From the NCBI GenBank assembly GCA_013178295.1, contig JABLWW010000010.1, forward strand, positions 1-64,000: a DNA stretch of 64,000 nt. Direction: 5' to 3'. Both the position numbers and the translations under genes were made by a program. The stretch comes from Anaerolineae bacterium (GTDB lineage Bacteria > Chloroflexota > Anaerolineae > Anaerolineales > Anaerolineaceae). Below are positions 33,889 to 42,400 of this stretch, piece by piece. The first letter of the stretch is position 1, and each line of letters opens with the position of its first letter. The notes beneath the pieces were generated by a model. It was not told the origin of the DNA and ran no database searches. It was given only the letters and a program-made list of their open reading frames with translations.

Positions 33889-34134
33889 ATGGCGAAGGAA
33901 GAAGAAAAAATTCAAGTAGAAGGCACCATCGTTGAAGCCCTGCCGGGAACCCAGTTCCGTGTGCGGCTGGAGAATGGGCATGAGGTGCTGGCTTATTTGT
34001 CGGGAAGGATGCGCAAGTACTATATCCGCATTCTATTGGGTGACCATGTGCGTGTTGAGATGTCGCCCTATGACCTGACACGCGGCAGGATTGTCTATCG
34101 TCAGAAGAAATTTGGCGGACCCGCTGATGAGTAG
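33889..34134 (+). CDS. infA: Translation initiation factor IF-1
   Basis: This 81-residue OB-fold protein has the family segments [10 protein letters not shown], Phe-Arg-Val-Arg-Leu-Glu-Asn-Gly-His, Arg-Lys-Tyr-Tyr-Ile-Arg-Ile and Gly-Arg-Ile-Val-Tyr-Arg. IF-1 binds the 30S A site during initiation. GGAGG precedes the ATG. It is co-transcribed with rpsU and ends before a strong terminator. The N-terminus carries a few extra acidic residues relative to the shortest IF-1 proteins. Confidence 0.94.
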   Translation: MAKEEEKIQVEGTIVEALPGTQFRVRLENGHEVLAYLSGRMRKYYIRILLGDHVRVEMSPYDLTRGRIVYRQKKFGGPADE

Positions 34135-34183
34135 TAGTAGCAGATGACGCCGAAAATGTTATGATTTTTTTGAAGGACAACGA

Positions 34184-34213
34184 CCCCCGCAATAGCGGGG
34201 GCGTTTGTTTTTC
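34184..34213 (+). terminator. Terminator after infA
   Basis: CCCCCGC (34184-34190) pairs with GCGGGGG (34195-34201) over an AATA loop, followed by a T-rich tract. There is no T tract on the other strand for nrfA. Confidence 0.85.
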
Positions 34214-34220
34214 AACGTCT

Positions 34221-35513
34221 TTATTTGCTGACTTGCAGATTCATCGCTTCAATGGCTTTAATTTGTGCCTGACGTGCCAGGTCGGTTGCCGCTGCCAAGA
34301 TGCGCAGTGCTTCTTCCGGGTTGTGGAACCCCATACTGTTCTCAGCGGCGACAAAATCCCAACGAACTTGGGCGGCACGATGCAGTTTGCGGGCTTCTTC
34401 CAGCTTTGCTTTGTCCACGCTGGCATACGACGCCGCCTGTGAGATGGCTTGGATTGCCGCGACCAGGGCGTCCTCGGTGGCTAGCAGGGTGGTGTGTACC
34501 GAGTCTTGAATGATTTTTACCCGCTCAACAACATAGTTTACATCAGTATGGCATGTCCCACAGGATTGTGCTGGCGAAAACAGCGGGCTTTTTACGTCGT
34601 GGGAGGAAAACTTTGCAGACCCATCGCGGGTGTAGGGCATGTGGCAATCCGCACAGGCAACTCCAGCGTTGAAATGTGTGCTACCAGCAGTGAACATCTC
34701 GTATTCCGGGTGTTGGATTTTTATCATTGCCGCGCCGCTGGTTTTATGCTGCCAGTCTGAGAAACCGTAATCATTGTAGTACTGCTCGATGTCTTCGATG
34801 TGTGTTCCATTTTCCCAGGGGAAGGTTAGCACCTTTTTATCTCCCTGAAAGTAGTACTCAACATGGCAATTGGCGCATACCAGAGTGCGCATTTCCTGGC
34901 GGGTGAAGCTTTGCCAGTTTTTTCCCTGTTTTTTGAGTGCCTCATCCAGAGCCGGGTTGGTGACGATCAGGCGCATCGTGTTGGCTTCATGACAATTGGC
35001 GCAGCCGATTGGCTGATCAATACGGTAACTCATATCCTTAAATGTCGTGGCGGAGAAGTTCTCTACCCCCATCTCTGCCCACAGCGCAGGGGTATCGGAC
35101 GTTTTGCATGAGTAGCAGCTTGCTGGTGTTTTGTCGTTGAGACGCTTTGTTTCGCGCACATCCGTTAGAGCGTTGCGGTGACCGCGGTCTTCCTTATAAT
35201 CAATACTGAAAGGGTTACCCGCAAACAGTTCGACCAGACGCGTGTCCTCGTCGAGCTTGGAGAATGGTTCTGAACCGCCATACGTTGTGCGCTGGTTGTT
35301 TGTTTCGGTTTTGAGGTATGTCGTGTACTGGTTGGGGAAGTTCACACCCCAAAGTGCGCTGTCCGCTTCCATGTTGGCAATTTCAATCAGCGCCGTAATG
35401 CCGCGTTTCTCCGGCGGCTGGTTTTTCATGAAGATCAGCAATGCCACAATAATCCCCGACAGGATGACAATTACCGAACTGACTAAAAGGGTTTTCCAAT
35501 GTCGTTTGAGCAT
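34221..35513 (-). CDS. nrfA: Ammonia-forming cytochrome c nitrite reductase
   Basis: The 430-residue pentahaem enzyme reduces nitrite to ammonium with six electrons. It has the special active-site haem motif Cys-Tyr-Ser-Cys-Lys at 133-137 and four Cys-x2-Cys-His sites at 171, 213, 287 and 318. An N-terminal hydrophobic segment (about 8-29) without an obvious cleavage motif suggests export with a retained anchor. Length is slightly below E. coli NrfA. It lies 3 bases after nrfH, so both form one operon. In anaerobes the pair supports nitrite respiration or detoxification. No cytochrome c maturation gene is in the window. Confidence 0.94.
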   Translation of the reverse strand: MLKRHWKTLLVSSVIVILSGIIVALLIFMKNQPPEKRGITALIEIANMEADSALWGVNFPNQYTTYLKTETNNQRTTYGGSEPFSKLDEDTRLVELFAGNPFSIDYKEDRGHRNALTDVRETKRLNDKTPASCYSCKTSDTPALWAEMGVENFSATTFKDMSYRIDQPIGCANCHEANTMRLIVTNPALDEALKKQGKNWQSFTRQEMRTLVCANCHVEYYFQGDKKVLTFPWENGTHIEDIEQYYNDYGFSDWQHKTSGAAMIKIQHPEYEMFTAGSTHFNAGVACADCHMPYTRDGSAKFSSHDVKSPLFSPAQSCGTCHTDVNYVVERVKIIQDSVHTTLLATEDALVAAIQAISQAASYASVDKAKLEEARKLHRAAQVRWDFVAAENSMGFHNPEEALRILAAATDLARQAQIKAIEAMNLQVSK

Positions 35514-35516
35514 TTG

Positions 35517-36014
35517 TTATTTCTCCTCAAGCAGTGGGGTGGGATACAGTCCTGTATCCTGATAGGGAGCAAGGGACAACCCTCGAGGTCCGTGTGCCAC
35601 TGTGCGGTGGCAGTCAAAGCAGTAGCGTCCGCCTCCTGTTTTGGTATCCCCAATTTGCGCCACTGCCGCAGTATGACAGCGAATACAGTTTTGCTGGATG
35701 ATTTCGTCTGTCTCATGGGTGGCACGCAGCGGTTCGGGTATCCATCCCAGCGAGAAGTGCAGCACGTCGCGCATTCCCGATTTGGCTTTGATATAGTATT
35801 TGGGGATGACTTCATGTGGGGCATGGCAATCTATGCAAGTTGTCCCCTGCCGGTGAGACCCATAATACCAGCCTTCGTAAGCTGCATCCATGACATGACA
35901 GTTGTTGCATGTGGATGGATCACTACCCATGTATTCGGGGAAGTTCGTCACATATACCCCTATCCCGAACACTGTTGCAAGACAGATGACACTGATAAGA
36001 AGGGGAAAACGCAT
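35517..36014 (-). CDS. nrfH: Tetrahaem quinol dehydrogenase of the NrfHA complex
   Basis: This 165-residue NapC/NirT-family protein has an N-terminal transmembrane helix (about 4-23). Four haem motifs start at Cys36 (Cys-Asn-Asn-Cys-His-Val-Met), Cys60, Cys110 and Cys132. The Met two residues after the first haem histidine fits the unusual methionine ligation of NrfH haem 1. It takes electrons from menaquinol and passes them to NrfA. A GTG 18 bases upstream is a possible start, but the ATG at 36014 is preferred. It diverges from the PAS gene. Confidence 0.93.
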   Translation of the reverse strand: MRFPLLISVICLATVFGIGVYVTNFPEYMGSDPSTCNNCHVMDAAYEGWYYGSHRQGTTCIDCHAPHEVIPKYYIKAKSGMRDVLHFSLGWIPEPLRATHETDEIIQQNCIRCHTAAVAQIGDTKTGGGRYCFDCHRTVAHGPRGLSLAPYQDTGLYPTPLLEEK

Positions 36015-36145
36015 GATTTCTCTAGTTTGCACGCTTATTTTACAGGAAAAGTGCTATAATTTCAACTGTTTTTTGGGGGCGGTATAGCGCAGTTTGCGCT
36101 GTTGAAATGGCGGATGCCCATTTATCTCTCGATAATGGAGGAAGA

Positions 36146-36487
36146 ATGTTGACCCCAGATTGGACAAAAGAGTTTCCCGGTATGATTTCGGTGTGCGATG
36201 AGCATGGCAAAATTCTGGCATTGAATGACCGCGAGGCGGATTTTTTCCAAGAACAGGGGGGGCGTTCGCTGATTGGCACCAGTCTGTATCAGTGCCACAA
36301 ACCCGCATCCAACCAGATGATCAAAGAGATGATGAAAGACCGGAAAACAAGAGTCTATATCGCCGAGGAGCATGGGCAGCGCGAACTGGTGATCCAGTCC
36401 CCCTGGTATCAGAATGGTCAGTTTGCCGGACTGGTTGAGATATCCGTGATGCTCGAAGCTGATATCGCGGTTATCAAAAGGGACTAA
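36146..36487 (+). CDS. Small single-domain PAS protein
   Basis: The 113-residue protein is essentially one PAS domain. Ile-Ser-Val-Cys-Asp-Glu-His-Gly-Lys-Ile-Leu-Ala-Leu-Asn-Asp starts it, a helix region with Cys-His-Lys-Pro-Ala-Ser follows, and a terminal beta-sheet ends with Gly-Leu-Val-Glu-Ile-Ser. There is no output domain, so it may sense a ligand and act on a partner. His and Cys in the helix could ligate a haem, but this is speculative. GGAGG lies 5 bases before the ATG at 36146. A TATAAT -10 is at 36055-36060, with a hairpin (36086-36100) between. The enolase gene follows after 30 bases. Confidence 0.75.
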   Translation: MLTPDWTKEFPGMISVCDEHGKILALNDREADFFQEQGGRSLIGTSLYQCHKPASNQMIKEMMKDRKTRVYIAEEHGQRELVIQSPWYQNGQFAGLVEISVMLEADIAVIKRD

Positions 36488-36517
36488 CAATTTACTATTC
36501 AAGGAGACGCAAAACTT

Positions 36518-37804
36518 ATGAGAGCGACAGCGATTCAATCCATTCATGCTAGAGAAATCATTGATTGCCGCGGCTATCCAACTGTCGAGGTTGATGTCTG
36601 GCTGGAAGGTGGGGCATTTGGGCGGGCTTCGGTGCCTGCCGGGTTATCCACAGGAACACATGAAGCGCATGAACGCCGCGATGGCGAAAAGCGGTACCGC
36701 GGTTTGGGTGTCAGAAAGGTGGTGGATACGGTCAACAAAGAGATAGCACCTGCCCTGAAAGGGATGGACGCTGTCAATCAGCGGGCGGTGGACATGCTTA
36801 TGGTGCATGAACTTGACCAAACGGCGGATAAATCTCGTCTGGGGGCAAATGCCACACTGGGAGTTTCTCTGGCAACTGCCCGCGCCGCCGCTGCGGCATG
36901 CGGTTTGCCGCTTTACCGCTATCTCAATGCCGCGGCGCGGGTGATACCAGTGCCGTTATTTAATCTCATTAATGGGGGTAAGCATGCTTCAGGTCAGCTG
37001 GAGGTGCAGGAGTTTATTATCATGCCTGTCGGGGCAGAAAACTTATCTGAAGCACTGCAAATTGCAACTGAGGTAGGCTGGGAGTTGAAAGACTTGATTA
37101 TCCAGCGATACGGCAAAATCGCCGCTAACACCGGCGATGAGGGTGGCTTTGTTCCGCCGATGTCTGGAGTTGAAGAGCCACTGGACGCGCTGGTGGAAGC
37201 GGTCAAACGCGCCGGTTACAGCGATAAGGTGGTCTATGGGATGGATGTGGCTGCAACGCACTTTTACGATCCGCAGGAACGGGTTTATACACTTGCCGGG
37301 AAGAAACACTCGCGCGAAGACATGATCCAGCTCTATAAAGACCTATGTAACCGGTATAAGCTGGTATCTATCGAGGATGCGCTTTATGAGGACGACTTCG
37401 AAGGCTGGGCAGCGTTGACCAAAGAGCTGGATATTCAGTTAATTGGGGATGACCTGTTTGTTACTAACCCGCATCGGTTGCACAAGGGGATTGCGATGGG
37501 CGCCGCCAATTGCATTCTTTGGAAGGTTAATCAAATCGGCACGCTGACTGAGGCGCTGGATGTGGCAGAGATTGCCTATCGGCACGGCTATGGCGTGCAG
37601 GTTTCGGAGCGCTCGGGAGAGACCGAAGATGCCATCATTGCTGATCTGGTGGTGGCGCTTAATGCCGGGCAGATCAAGACTGGCGCCACCGTGCGCGGTG
37701 AGCGCACCAGCAAATATAACCAACTTTTGCGCATTGAGGAGGAACTGGGCGCACATGCCGTATATGCTGGAAAACAGTTCTGCTGGAAGGGGTACAGGGT
37801 GTAA
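36518..37804 (+). CDS. eno: Divergent enolase (phosphopyruvate hydratase) homologue
   Basis: This 428-residue protein has the full enolase fold and keeps the metal ligands Asp243, Glu286 and Asp311, the catalytic Glu208 (Gly-Asp-Glu-Gly-Gly), Lys336, Lys387 and His156. Other normally invariant spots differ. The flexible loop reads Val-Pro-Ala-Gly-Leu-Ser-Thr-Gly instead of Val-Pro-Ser-Gly-Ala-Ser-Thr-Gly. The N-terminal Asp-Ser-Arg-Gly-Asn-Pro is Asp-Cys-Arg-Gly-Tyr-Pro. Ser-His-Arg-Ser-Gly-Glu is Ser-Glu-Arg-Ser-Gly-Glu (Glu364). It may be the housekeeping enolase of a divergent lineage or a paralogue with a shifted substrate. An AAGGAGA ribosome site is present. Confidence 0.85.
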   Translation: MRATAIQSIHAREIIDCRGYPTVEVDVWLEGGAFGRASVPAGLSTGTHEAHERRDGEKRYRGLGVRKVVDTVNKEIAPALKGMDAVNQRAVDMLMVHELDQTADKSRLGANATLGVSLATARAAAAACGLPLYRYLNAAARVIPVPLFNLINGGKHASGQLEVQEFIIMPVGAENLSEALQIATEVGWELKDLIIQRYGKIAANTGDEGGFVPPMSGVEEPLDALVEAVKRAGYSDKVVYGMDVAATHFYDPQERVYTLAGKKHSREDMIQLYKDLCNRYKLVSIEDALYEDDFEGWAALTKELDIQLIGDDLFVTNPHRLHKGIAMGAANCILWKVNQIGTLTEALDVAEIAYRHGYGVQVSERSGETEDAIIADLVVALNAGQIKTGATVRGERTSKYNQLLRIEEELGAHAVYAGKQFCWKGYRV

Positions 37805-37826
37805 ATCTGGTGATCCGGTGACTGCT

Positions 37827-40064
37827 TTATCTGTTGTGCCAGGGTGCGCGCAACAAAGTCGTTTGCCTGTTAAGGTAAAAAAAAGGGTGTTCGCCGATAC
37901 CCCCGTTGGTGATATCTAAGTCCTTGAGCAGAGCAAAGAATTCTTGAACAACACGCGGGTCAAAAAGCTTGCCTGCGCCGTCCTGTAGATAGGCGAAAAT
38001 TTTTTCGGTTTCCCACGCCGGGCGGTAACAGCGGTCTGACCGCAGTGCGTCCCAGACGTCTATCACGGTGAAGATGCGCGCCGAAAGGGGGATTTCTTCG
38101 CCTTTGAGACCGCGCGGATACCCACTCCCATTCCAAAGTTCGTGGTGACAGTAGGGGATATCTATGGCAGGTCTCAGCTGAGCGATGGGCGCGAGCAGTT
38201 CGTAGGCGTAGAAGGGGTGTTTGCGCATAATTGCCCATTCTTCCTCTGTGAGCTTTCCGGGTTTGAACAGGATATTGTCAGGGATGGCAATCTTGCCAAT
38301 ATCGTGCAGAAGCGCCCCGCGCTGGATGTGGATCCGTTCCTCTTCGGGGATGTTCAGCCTTTTTGCCAGTTCGACAGTCAGCCTGGCAACCCTTTGCCCG
38401 TGTCCTTCTGTTTCGCGGTCGCGCAGCTCCAGCGCTTTTGCCCAGCCTTCGATGGTTTCTTCTAATACGGTGCTATCTAATCTTTTCTGGCTCTGGTTAT
38501 GGTATGTATTCATCAACAGATTGTTTTTTGTATCCTGTAAAAGGTCGTTTTCGAGATGAAATTGCAGCGCTTCGTCCCAGACGACGACTCTGTTGCGTCC
38601 CAAATACTTGGCGGCGTATAGTGCTTGATCGGCGCGGTTGAGAAGGTCATCCAATGGGCTGCCAACCGAGGTCTGTTGTGCCAGACCAATGCTGACAGAG
38701 ACCCTGATGTATACCCCGTCAATTGCAATAACAAGCGCTTCAATGTCGCTGCGAATACGTTCTGCGACCCGCCTGGCGGTTTCAAGGTCGCTGCTTGGCA
38801 GCAGGATAACAAATTCCTCCCCGCCATATCGCCCCAAAAGGTCGCTCTGCCGAATGACTTTGTTGCATTCTCTGGCAACGGCGCGAATCACCTGGTCACC
38901 CACGGCGTGCCCGTAGGCGTCATTTATCTTTTTGAAGTGGTCAATGTCAATCATCAGGGCACACAGTAACTGCCCGGTGCTGCTGGCGTTGGCGATTTCT
39001 CGCTGAGCAAACTCGAAAAAGCCGCGGCGGTTGTTGATGTTTGTCAGAGTGTCTTTCAGCGAGCTTTCCTGCACCTGCGAGTAAAGCTGTGCGTTGCGGA
39101 TGGCGATGGTGAACGTACTTTGTAGATTCATCAGCAAGTCCAACTCGGCTTGCGAAAAACTGTGGTTCTTCCCGTTGTTTGTGGTGCGAAAAGCCCCAGT
39201 TTTTTCTGGGTGTATCGTTTCTTCTGAGCCTGTGCGCGCCAGTGTCAATATTCCCAGCGTGTTTGAAGCATGAATCAAAGGAATACATAGCCATGAACTG
39301 AGCGTTGTGCCTGTGGCGCTTGTCGGGAGTGGGGGGGATGCCTGGATCTCTGGGATGAGGACAGGTCTTTTCTCTCTAAAAAGCTGTGCGTATAGGCTCT
39401 GCTCTTTATATACAGCGTGAATCTGACGAATGTCAATCTCAGCGGGTAAACCGCAGGATAGCGAATAGTCCACTTCTCCATCTTTTTCAGTGATGATGAC
39501 TGCCCAATCGTAGGGCACCATTTCAGCGATATGCTGCAATATCAGACGAACAACTTCTTGCAAATGGAGTGTGGTGGAAAGCGACAGGCTGATTTCTGCC
39601 TGTTTCTGGATCACATTGTTTGACTTTCTGAGCAGTTCATTCTGGGCGGTGAGCAGCGTGTGCATATCAATCATGGCATACTGCCCATCTTCGCGCTGCA
39701 TCACCACAGGATCATATAGCTGGTGATGTTTGCGGGTAAGCGCGGTTTGTACAGCTTCATCAACACGGCAATCATAAGGCAGAACCAAAGGTTGGATGCC
39801 CAAACGGTTATACAACTCGATGACAGGGCGGTTGCGGAAGAGTTCGACGCCATAGGGGCGTCCAAGCTGCTCAAAGCATTTGTCGCGTGGGATGATGCCA
39901 ATGAGCTGTTTATCGTCAATGATTAACATGCCTGGCAAATCTGGTTGAGACTTAAATGTGTTGGAGATTTGCCAGACTGCTACCGTAGGGGCAACGCGGG
40001 TGTCAAAGCTAATCAGATCGCTTAGCATTGATATATGCGATATTTCTTGCGACAAGCTACCCAT
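37827..40064 (-). CDS. CBS-GAF-GGDEF-HD-GYP cyclic di-GMP signalling protein
   Basis: The 745-residue cytoplasmic protein has an N-terminal CBS-like pair (about 15-145), a GAF domain (about 165-335), a diguanylate cyclase domain and a C-terminal HD-GYP phosphodiesterase domain. The cyclase motif Gly-Gly-Glu-Glu-Phe is intact, with an inhibitory Arg-Gln-Ser-Asp site five residues before it. The HD-GYP part has His-Asp-Ile-Gly-Lys and Gly-Ser-Gly-Tyr-Pro. Both making and breaking c-di-GMP are therefore possible, with CBS and GAF as nucleotide or redox inputs. It has no membrane segment and converges with the enolase gene. Confidence 0.9.
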   Translation of the reverse strand: MGSLSQEISHISMLSDLISFDTRVAPTVAVWQISNTFKSQPDLPGMLIIDDKQLIGIIPRDKCFEQLGRPYGVELFRNRPVIELYNRLGIQPLVLPYDCRVDEAVQTALTRKHHQLYDPVVMQREDGQYAMIDMHTLLTAQNELLRKSNNVIQKQAEISLSLSTTLHLQEVVRLILQHIAEMVPYDWAVIITEKDGEVDYSLSCGLPAEIDIRQIHAVYKEQSLYAQLFREKRPVLIPEIQASPPLPTSATGTTLSSWLCIPLIHASNTLGILTLARTGSEETIHPEKTGAFRTTNNGKNHSFSQAELDLLMNLQSTFTIAIRNAQLYSQVQESSLKDTLTNINNRRGFFEFAQREIANASSTGQLLCALMIDIDHFKKINDAYGHAVGDQVIRAVARECNKVIRQSDLLGRYGGEEFVILLPSSDLETARRVAERIRSDIEALVIAIDGVYIRVSVSIGLAQQTSVGSPLDDLLNRADQALYAAKYLGRNRVVVWDEALQFHLENDLLQDTKNNLLMNTYHNQSQKRLDSTVLEETIEGWAKALELRDRETEGHGQRVARLTVELAKRLNIPEEERIHIQRGALLHDIGKIAIPDNILFKPGKLTEEEWAIMRKHPFYAYELLAPIAQLRPAIDIPYCHHELWNGSGYPRGLKGEEIPLSARIFTVIDVWDALRSDRCYRPAWETEKIFAYLQDGAGKLFDPRVVQEFFALLKDLDITNGGIGEHPFFYLNRQTTLLRAPWHNR

Positions 40065-40152
40065 AATTTGCTTTGTGGTGATGGTTAAAGTGTTTTCACT
40101 ATTTTATCTTTGTGTGGTTAAGAGCAGGTTATTTAATTGTTACCAATTCATT

Positions 40153-40191
40153 AAAAACACTCCCACACAGCGTTTGGAGCGTGTGGGAGTG
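40153..40191 (-). terminator. Terminator of the EFR1-type gene
   Basis: An 11-bp perfect stem (CACTCCCACAC 40158-40168 with 40181-40191) is followed on the minus strand by five T. Confidence 0.85.
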
Positions 40192-40213
40192 CGCCCAAAA
40201 ATATCAGCGCTTT

Positions 40214-41308
40214 TCAACGGTCGTGGTGGAGTTTATTTTTCTTCAGTTGCTCCAGTTTCGTGTCCGGTTCATGGTAGCGACGGTAGAAACGTGTCAATGT
40301 AGCATAGCTGAAGAAAGTGTTTATCCATGGGACACAAATAAGCTTGCTGAACAACCAGTAAACGACAGCCATTGAAGTCAAAATGTAGACGTATTGGAGC
40401 AGCCAGCTCACGATGCTGTTGTTCAATCGGGATATCCAGGATATCTGGGAACTTATCCAGTTGAGTAGCAACACAGAGGCAGAGACATTGGTGATCATCA
40501 GAAAGACGACTGCCAAAAGATGGCTGGCTTCGATAGCCTGCTTTGGGCAGAAATTCATACAGCGCATACAGCTTTCGCAAGAAAAAGTCCAGTAGGGGCG
40601 CGGCGGATGTTTGCCTTTCATCACAATGGCATTCGCCGGGCAGTTGCGGGCGCACAGCCCGCAGCCGTCACAACGGTTGGTGGCAAAAAATAATTTGCAA
40701 AGCCCAAAACGTCCGATGAGCAGATAACCTGCGGAAACCGGCAGCAGTGCCAGCCCCAGCAAAAGCGGTATTATGCCGCGTAAATCATTTTTGCCGGCAT
40801 ATATGTTGTGTAGAAAAAGGTTCAATTTTGGTCTGGCGCGTTGAATAATCGCCTGGGCGCTGGGTATCGAAAACCCTGGATGCAGCGCTATCCAGTTTGA
40901 GGGCATATCCAATGCCATTACACCCCGTATGCGGTAGCCCTTGAGGGCGAATATGGCTGCCAGCAGATATCCAGCGGTTCCTTCTAAACCGGGCAGAAAA
41001 ACTCTGCCAAACTTTACTCCAGCACGTGTAGGAAGGACGATGACACTGGTCGCTTTGCAGGCGGGTAAGCGCAGGGCGAATTTGAGCATTGCCCAGGGGG
41101 TGGTAAACCCATGCGTGGGGAAAACCAGAGCCAGCAGCGAATCGGCGCCCGGGTAGATTTCTTCGGATGGTCTAGCAGCTTCTATAGGGGTCAGGTTTGC
41201 AAGACCTCCCTGTTGTAGGGCGGTCTCGTGTATCCATGAGGCAACACGGAAGGAATTGCCTGTGCCACTTAGGAAATAAATCTGCGTATGCTTGAAGATA
41301 GTGTTCAA
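40214..41308 (-). CDS. EFR1-type flavodoxin-ferredoxin membrane protein
   Basis: The 364-residue protein starts with a flavodoxin-like domain (Phe-Leu-Ser-Gly-Thr-Gly-Asn-Ser FMN loop, about 1-165). A hydrophobic segment and two [4Fe-4S] motifs follow (Cys-Asp-Gly-Cys-Gly-Leu-Cys-x3-Cys-Pro and Cys-Glu-Ser-Cys-Met-Arg-Cys-x3-Cys-Pro). Two or three further hydrophobic segments (about 265-340) should anchor it in the membrane. It would pass electrons between a flavin and low-potential iron-sulfur partners in an anaerobe. The usual EFR1 family protein lacks the C-terminal membrane part. The gene stands alone with its own terminator. Confidence 0.85.
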   Translation of the reverse strand: MNTIFKHTQIYFLSGTGNSFRVASWIHETALQQGGLANLTPIEAARPSEEIYPGADSLLALVFPTHGFTTPWAMLKFALRLPACKATSVIVLPTRAGVKFGRVFLPGLEGTAGYLLAAIFALKGYRIRGVMALDMPSNWIALHPGFSIPSAQAIIQRARPKLNLFLHNIYAGKNDLRGIIPLLLGLALLPVSAGYLLIGRFGLCKLFFATNRCDGCGLCARNCPANAIVMKGKHPPRPYWTFSCESCMRCMNFCPKQAIEASHLLAVVFLMITNVSASVLLLNWISSQISWISRLNNSIVSWLLQYVYILTSMAVVYWLFSKLICVPWINTFFSYATLTRFYRRYHEPDTKLEQLKKNKLHHDR

Positions 41309-41434
41309 GTTTCTCCTGTTTTGGATGACGTTGGGATTTTACCCCATATAGTGTTCTCTGCGCAATGCGACCACTATATCATACATTTTGTTTAAAAGAG
41401 TGCTTTATAATTGTGGCTGGTGCTTAGCCTTATT

Positions 41435-41451
41435 TCGTGCGCTGCGCACGA
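41435..41451. promoter_or_regulatory. 17-bp perfect palindrome before the cobalamin operon
   Basis: TCGTGCGC-T-GCGCACGA is an 8+1+8 perfect inverted repeat, 46 bases before the pduX ATG and just after a TATAAT at 41406-41411. It could be an operator or an RNA hairpin. No B12-box or other cobalamin riboswitch element is seen. Confidence 0.5.
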
Positions 41452-41497
41452 TGTATCCTATCTCCGGTATTTGTTTCTGTTGCACAATAAGGGTTTG

Positions 41498-42400
41498 ATG
41501 CAAGCGTTCGGCAATGCTTTTTATGCCCCCTGTACCTGCGGCGAGTTGTTTCAGGGCACGCTGGATGGTGAACCTTGTCTGATTTCGTGCCCGGTAGATG
41601 TGTGGAGCGTGGCGCGCCTGGCTGTATCCCCTTCTGTACGGCAGAGCAATCAGCGTAAAGTTGCACAAGCCCTGACAGGATTGCCCCGACCCTTGCCGCA
41701 TAACGTGCACGTTGTATTGAGGGATCCTCTGCCGCCGGGGCGCGGTTATGGCACGAGCACAGCAGATATCGGCGCGGCGCTGTATGCCGCGGCGGATTTT
41801 CTGAGGATTAGCTTGAATCCCCAAGAGGCTGCGAAGATTGCTGTGATGGTTGAACCCACAGACAGCAGTTTGTTTGAGAAATTAACCCTGTTTGCCCATC
41901 GCAGCGGTGCTTTTTATATAGAACTGGGCATGGTGGATGCCCATGTGGTGATCCTGGATGCGGGCGGGACGGTTGATACAGAGACGTTCAATGCCCAGGA
42001 TTGGCGTCCGCAATTGAGAAAACTGGCGGCTGACCATGTCCAGGCACTGGAGCTGATTCGCTCTGGACTGTCTAACCATGACCTTGCAGCTGTTGGGGAG
42101 GCTTCTTCCATGAGCGCTCGGTTACATCAGTCTATACTCTTTAATCCCCTGCTGCCGTTGGCGGAGAAGCTGGGCAGGGAAATGGGCGCGTCCGGCGTGG
42201 TACGGGCACACAGCGGCACGCTGGTGGGACTTTTGTTTGCGCCGGAGCGTTATGATGGGGCATCCTTAAGAAGACATCTTCGTCATCGGCTGCCCCGAGA
42301 TGTTATGTTGCGTTTTACGCGGCTGGTCAGCGGTGGGGTGAGAAAGATGTCGCCCGAGATATTACCGTCAGGAGCGAGAGAATGCCAGCCAGAACCTTGA
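41498..42400 (+). CDS. pduX: L-threonine kinase for cobalamin synthesis (PduX-like, GHMP family)
   Basis: This 300-residue GHMP kinase has the ATP loop Pro-Pro-Gly-Arg-Gly-Tyr-Gly-Thr-Ser-Thr-Ala-Asp near residue 85 and an N-terminal Pro-Cys-Thr-Cys-Gly-Glu-Leu-Phe-Gln-Gly typical of PduX. PduX phosphorylates L-threonine, the substrate of CobD. The next genes (cobQ, cbiB, cobD) support this assignment. The ATG at 41498 has only a weak AAGGG site; longer starts would run into the leader. It overlaps cobQ by 19 bases. Confidence 0.88.
   Translation: MQAFGNAFYAPCTCGELFQGTLDGEPCLISCPVDVWSVARLAVSPSVRQSNQRKVAQALTGLPRPLPHNVHVVLRDPLPPGRGYGTSTADIGAALYAAADFLRISLNPQEAAKIAVMVEPTDSSLFEKLTLFAHRSGAFYIELGMVDAHVVILDAGGTVDTETFNAQDWRPQLRKLAADHVQALELIRSGLSNHDLAAVGEASSMSARLHQSILFNPLLPLAEKLGREMGASGVVRAHSGTLVGLLFAPERYDGASLRRHLRHRLPRDVMLRFTRLVSGGVRKMSPEILPSGARECQPEP

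Noticed and set aside
36059-36107. TTTCAAC/GTTGAAA pair enclosing a hairpin before the PAS gene as a structured leader
   Set aside because: The left arm overlaps the -10 box and would mostly not be transcribed; only the inner AGCGCA/TGCGCT hairpin remains.
41309-41497. Cobalamin riboswitch before pduX
   Set aside because: The leader is short and no B12-box or matching junction is present; only a palindrome is seen.
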